Shown here in pieces: positions 63,338-64,000 of a stretch of 64,000 nucleotides of DNA. The DNA comes from an uncultured Prevotella sp. (GTDB lineage: Bacteria; Bacteroidota; Bacteroidia; Bacteroidales; Bacteroidaceae): contig UQFS01000007.1 of assembly GCA_900540375.1 (NCBI GenBank), forward strand, positions 1-64,000, written 5' to 3'. How positions within the stretch are numbered: the stretch's first letter is position 1; the number at the start of each line of letters is the position of its first letter. The notes below the pieces were generated by a model, which made no database searches, was not told the origin of the DNA, and was given only the letters and a program-made list of their open reading frames with translations. The translations under genes were made by a program, and so were the position numbers.

Positions 63338-64000
63338 ATGCGTCGCCTGCTCTTTTTCCTTCTCTTCTCCCTCTCCTTCCTTTCCGCTGCTGCCCGCCAC
63401 ATCGTAGGCAGGGTAGTGGACGGCAAGACCCATGAGGACTTGGCGGGCGCCGTCGTGGAGCTGCTCAATCCCCGCGACTCCTCGGTCATCAAGTCCACGA
63501 CCACGACAGAACGGCAGATCTTCGGTTGGAAGGTCTTTGTCTATCAGATAGATGTTGATAACGACTCTACCTATCTGTTGCGCTGCTCCAGCCTTGGCTA
63601 TCAGACTACCTATCGTCGCGTCACCGTGCGTATGGCCAACCGCGTCAATGAACAGCAGATCGACGACATCGCGCTGCTGCCCGATGTGCACACGCTCAGC
63701 GAGGTGGTCGTGAAGGCAACAAAGATCAAGATGGTGATGCGTGGCGACACGCTCGTCTACGATGCTTCCGCACTCAACCTCAGCGAGGGATCCATGCTCG
63801 ACGCGCTCATCCGTCAGATGCCGGGCACTACACTGGACAATGGGGTCATCAAAGTCAACGGACGGGCTGTGAGTTCGCTGCTCATCGACGGCCGCGACTT
63901 CTTCAAAGGCGACATGAAGAAAGCTCTGGAGAACCTGCCCGCCTTCACCGTCGACAAGGTCAAGGCCTATGACAAGCAAGGGCAGGAAAGCCGACTCATG
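63338..64000 (+). CDS. Outer-membrane protein with carboxypeptidase-like and plug domains, partial
   Basis: The frame from ATG 63338 stays open to the window edge (221 codons). It has signal peptide MRRLLFFLLFSLSFLSAAA, a carboxypeptidase-regulatory-like domain (HIVGRVVDGKTHEDLAGAVV to DIALLPDVHTL) and a TonB-receptor-plug-like part (LSEVVVKATKIKMVMRGDTL; LIRQMPGTTLDNGVIKVNGR; DGRDFFKGDMKKALENLPAF). Such proteins are outer-membrane beta-barrel proteins of the TonB-dependent type in Bacteroidetes. The barrel is beyond the window. Confidence 0.85.
   Translation, partial: MRRLLFFLLFSLSFLSAAARHIVGRVVDGKTHEDLAGAVVELLNPRDSSVIKSTTTTERQIFGWKVFVYQIDVDNDSTYLLRCSSLGYQTTYRRVTVRMANRVNEQQIDDIALLPDVHTLSEVVVKATKIKMVMRGDTLVYDASALNLSEGSMLDALIRQMPGTTLDNGVIKVNGRAVSSLLIDGRDFFKGDMKKALENLPAFTVDKVKAYDKQGQESRLM

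Overview
The window reads as a chromosome segment of a Bacteroidales bacterium, most likely Prevotella or a close relative. The reasons are a SusC/SusD polysaccharide locus, PorT of the type IX secretion system, split ExbD/TonB genes, DUF4831 and DUF3987 proteins, and many promoters of the Bacteroidetes form TTTG-N19/20-TAnnTTTG. No species is claimed.

Region 1 (1 to about 14,100) is accessory DNA. On the minus strand it carries a mobilization module: DUF3853 protein, DUF3987 protein, BT4734/VirE-N primase-like protein, MobC and a relaxase broken near base 53. Structured non-coding DNA lies between these genes: four 22-bp iterons, a candidate oriT inverted repeat and a long GTAACC-type inverted repeat. 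Next come an orphan 413-aa gene with its own promoter and terminator, a two-gene restriction-like system (PLD-nuclease/SF2 helicase plus Eco57I-type adenine methyltransferase), a serine recombinase of the Bacteroides invertase type, and a DUF4143 ATPase. The methyltransferase and the recombinase converge and both lose their C-termini at one joint near base 11,925. The region ends at a tRNA-Met gene.

Region 2 (14,200-24,900) is core: an LptF/G permease with a repeat-rich leader, ribBA, an aspartate aminotransferase, and the energy operon exbB-exbD-exbD-tonB-pstS-like-TPR, closed by a strong terminator.

Region 3 (25,000-40,300) is a polysaccharide utilization locus, probably for arabinan: SusC, SusD, a surface glycan-binding lipoprotein and two GH43 enzymes, facing a convergent GH51 arabinofuranosidase followed by a beta-barrel protein and a triple lipocalin-like lipoprotein. 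The lipoprotein and the large GH43 share a module I cannot assign to a known carbohydrate-binding family.

Region 4 (40,350-64,000) is housekeeping: AICAR formyltransferase, rplS, a 5'-nucleotidase split into two genes in reversed order, porT, a ferredoxin, the hpt-adk-obgE-pgeF-M23 run, an NAD(P)HX repair enzyme, DUF4831, an AddA-like helicase-nuclease, pyruvate phosphate dikinase, aquaporin, a FucP-type sugar porter and the start of an outer-membrane protein. The intergenic regions here hold several families of short direct and inverted repeats.
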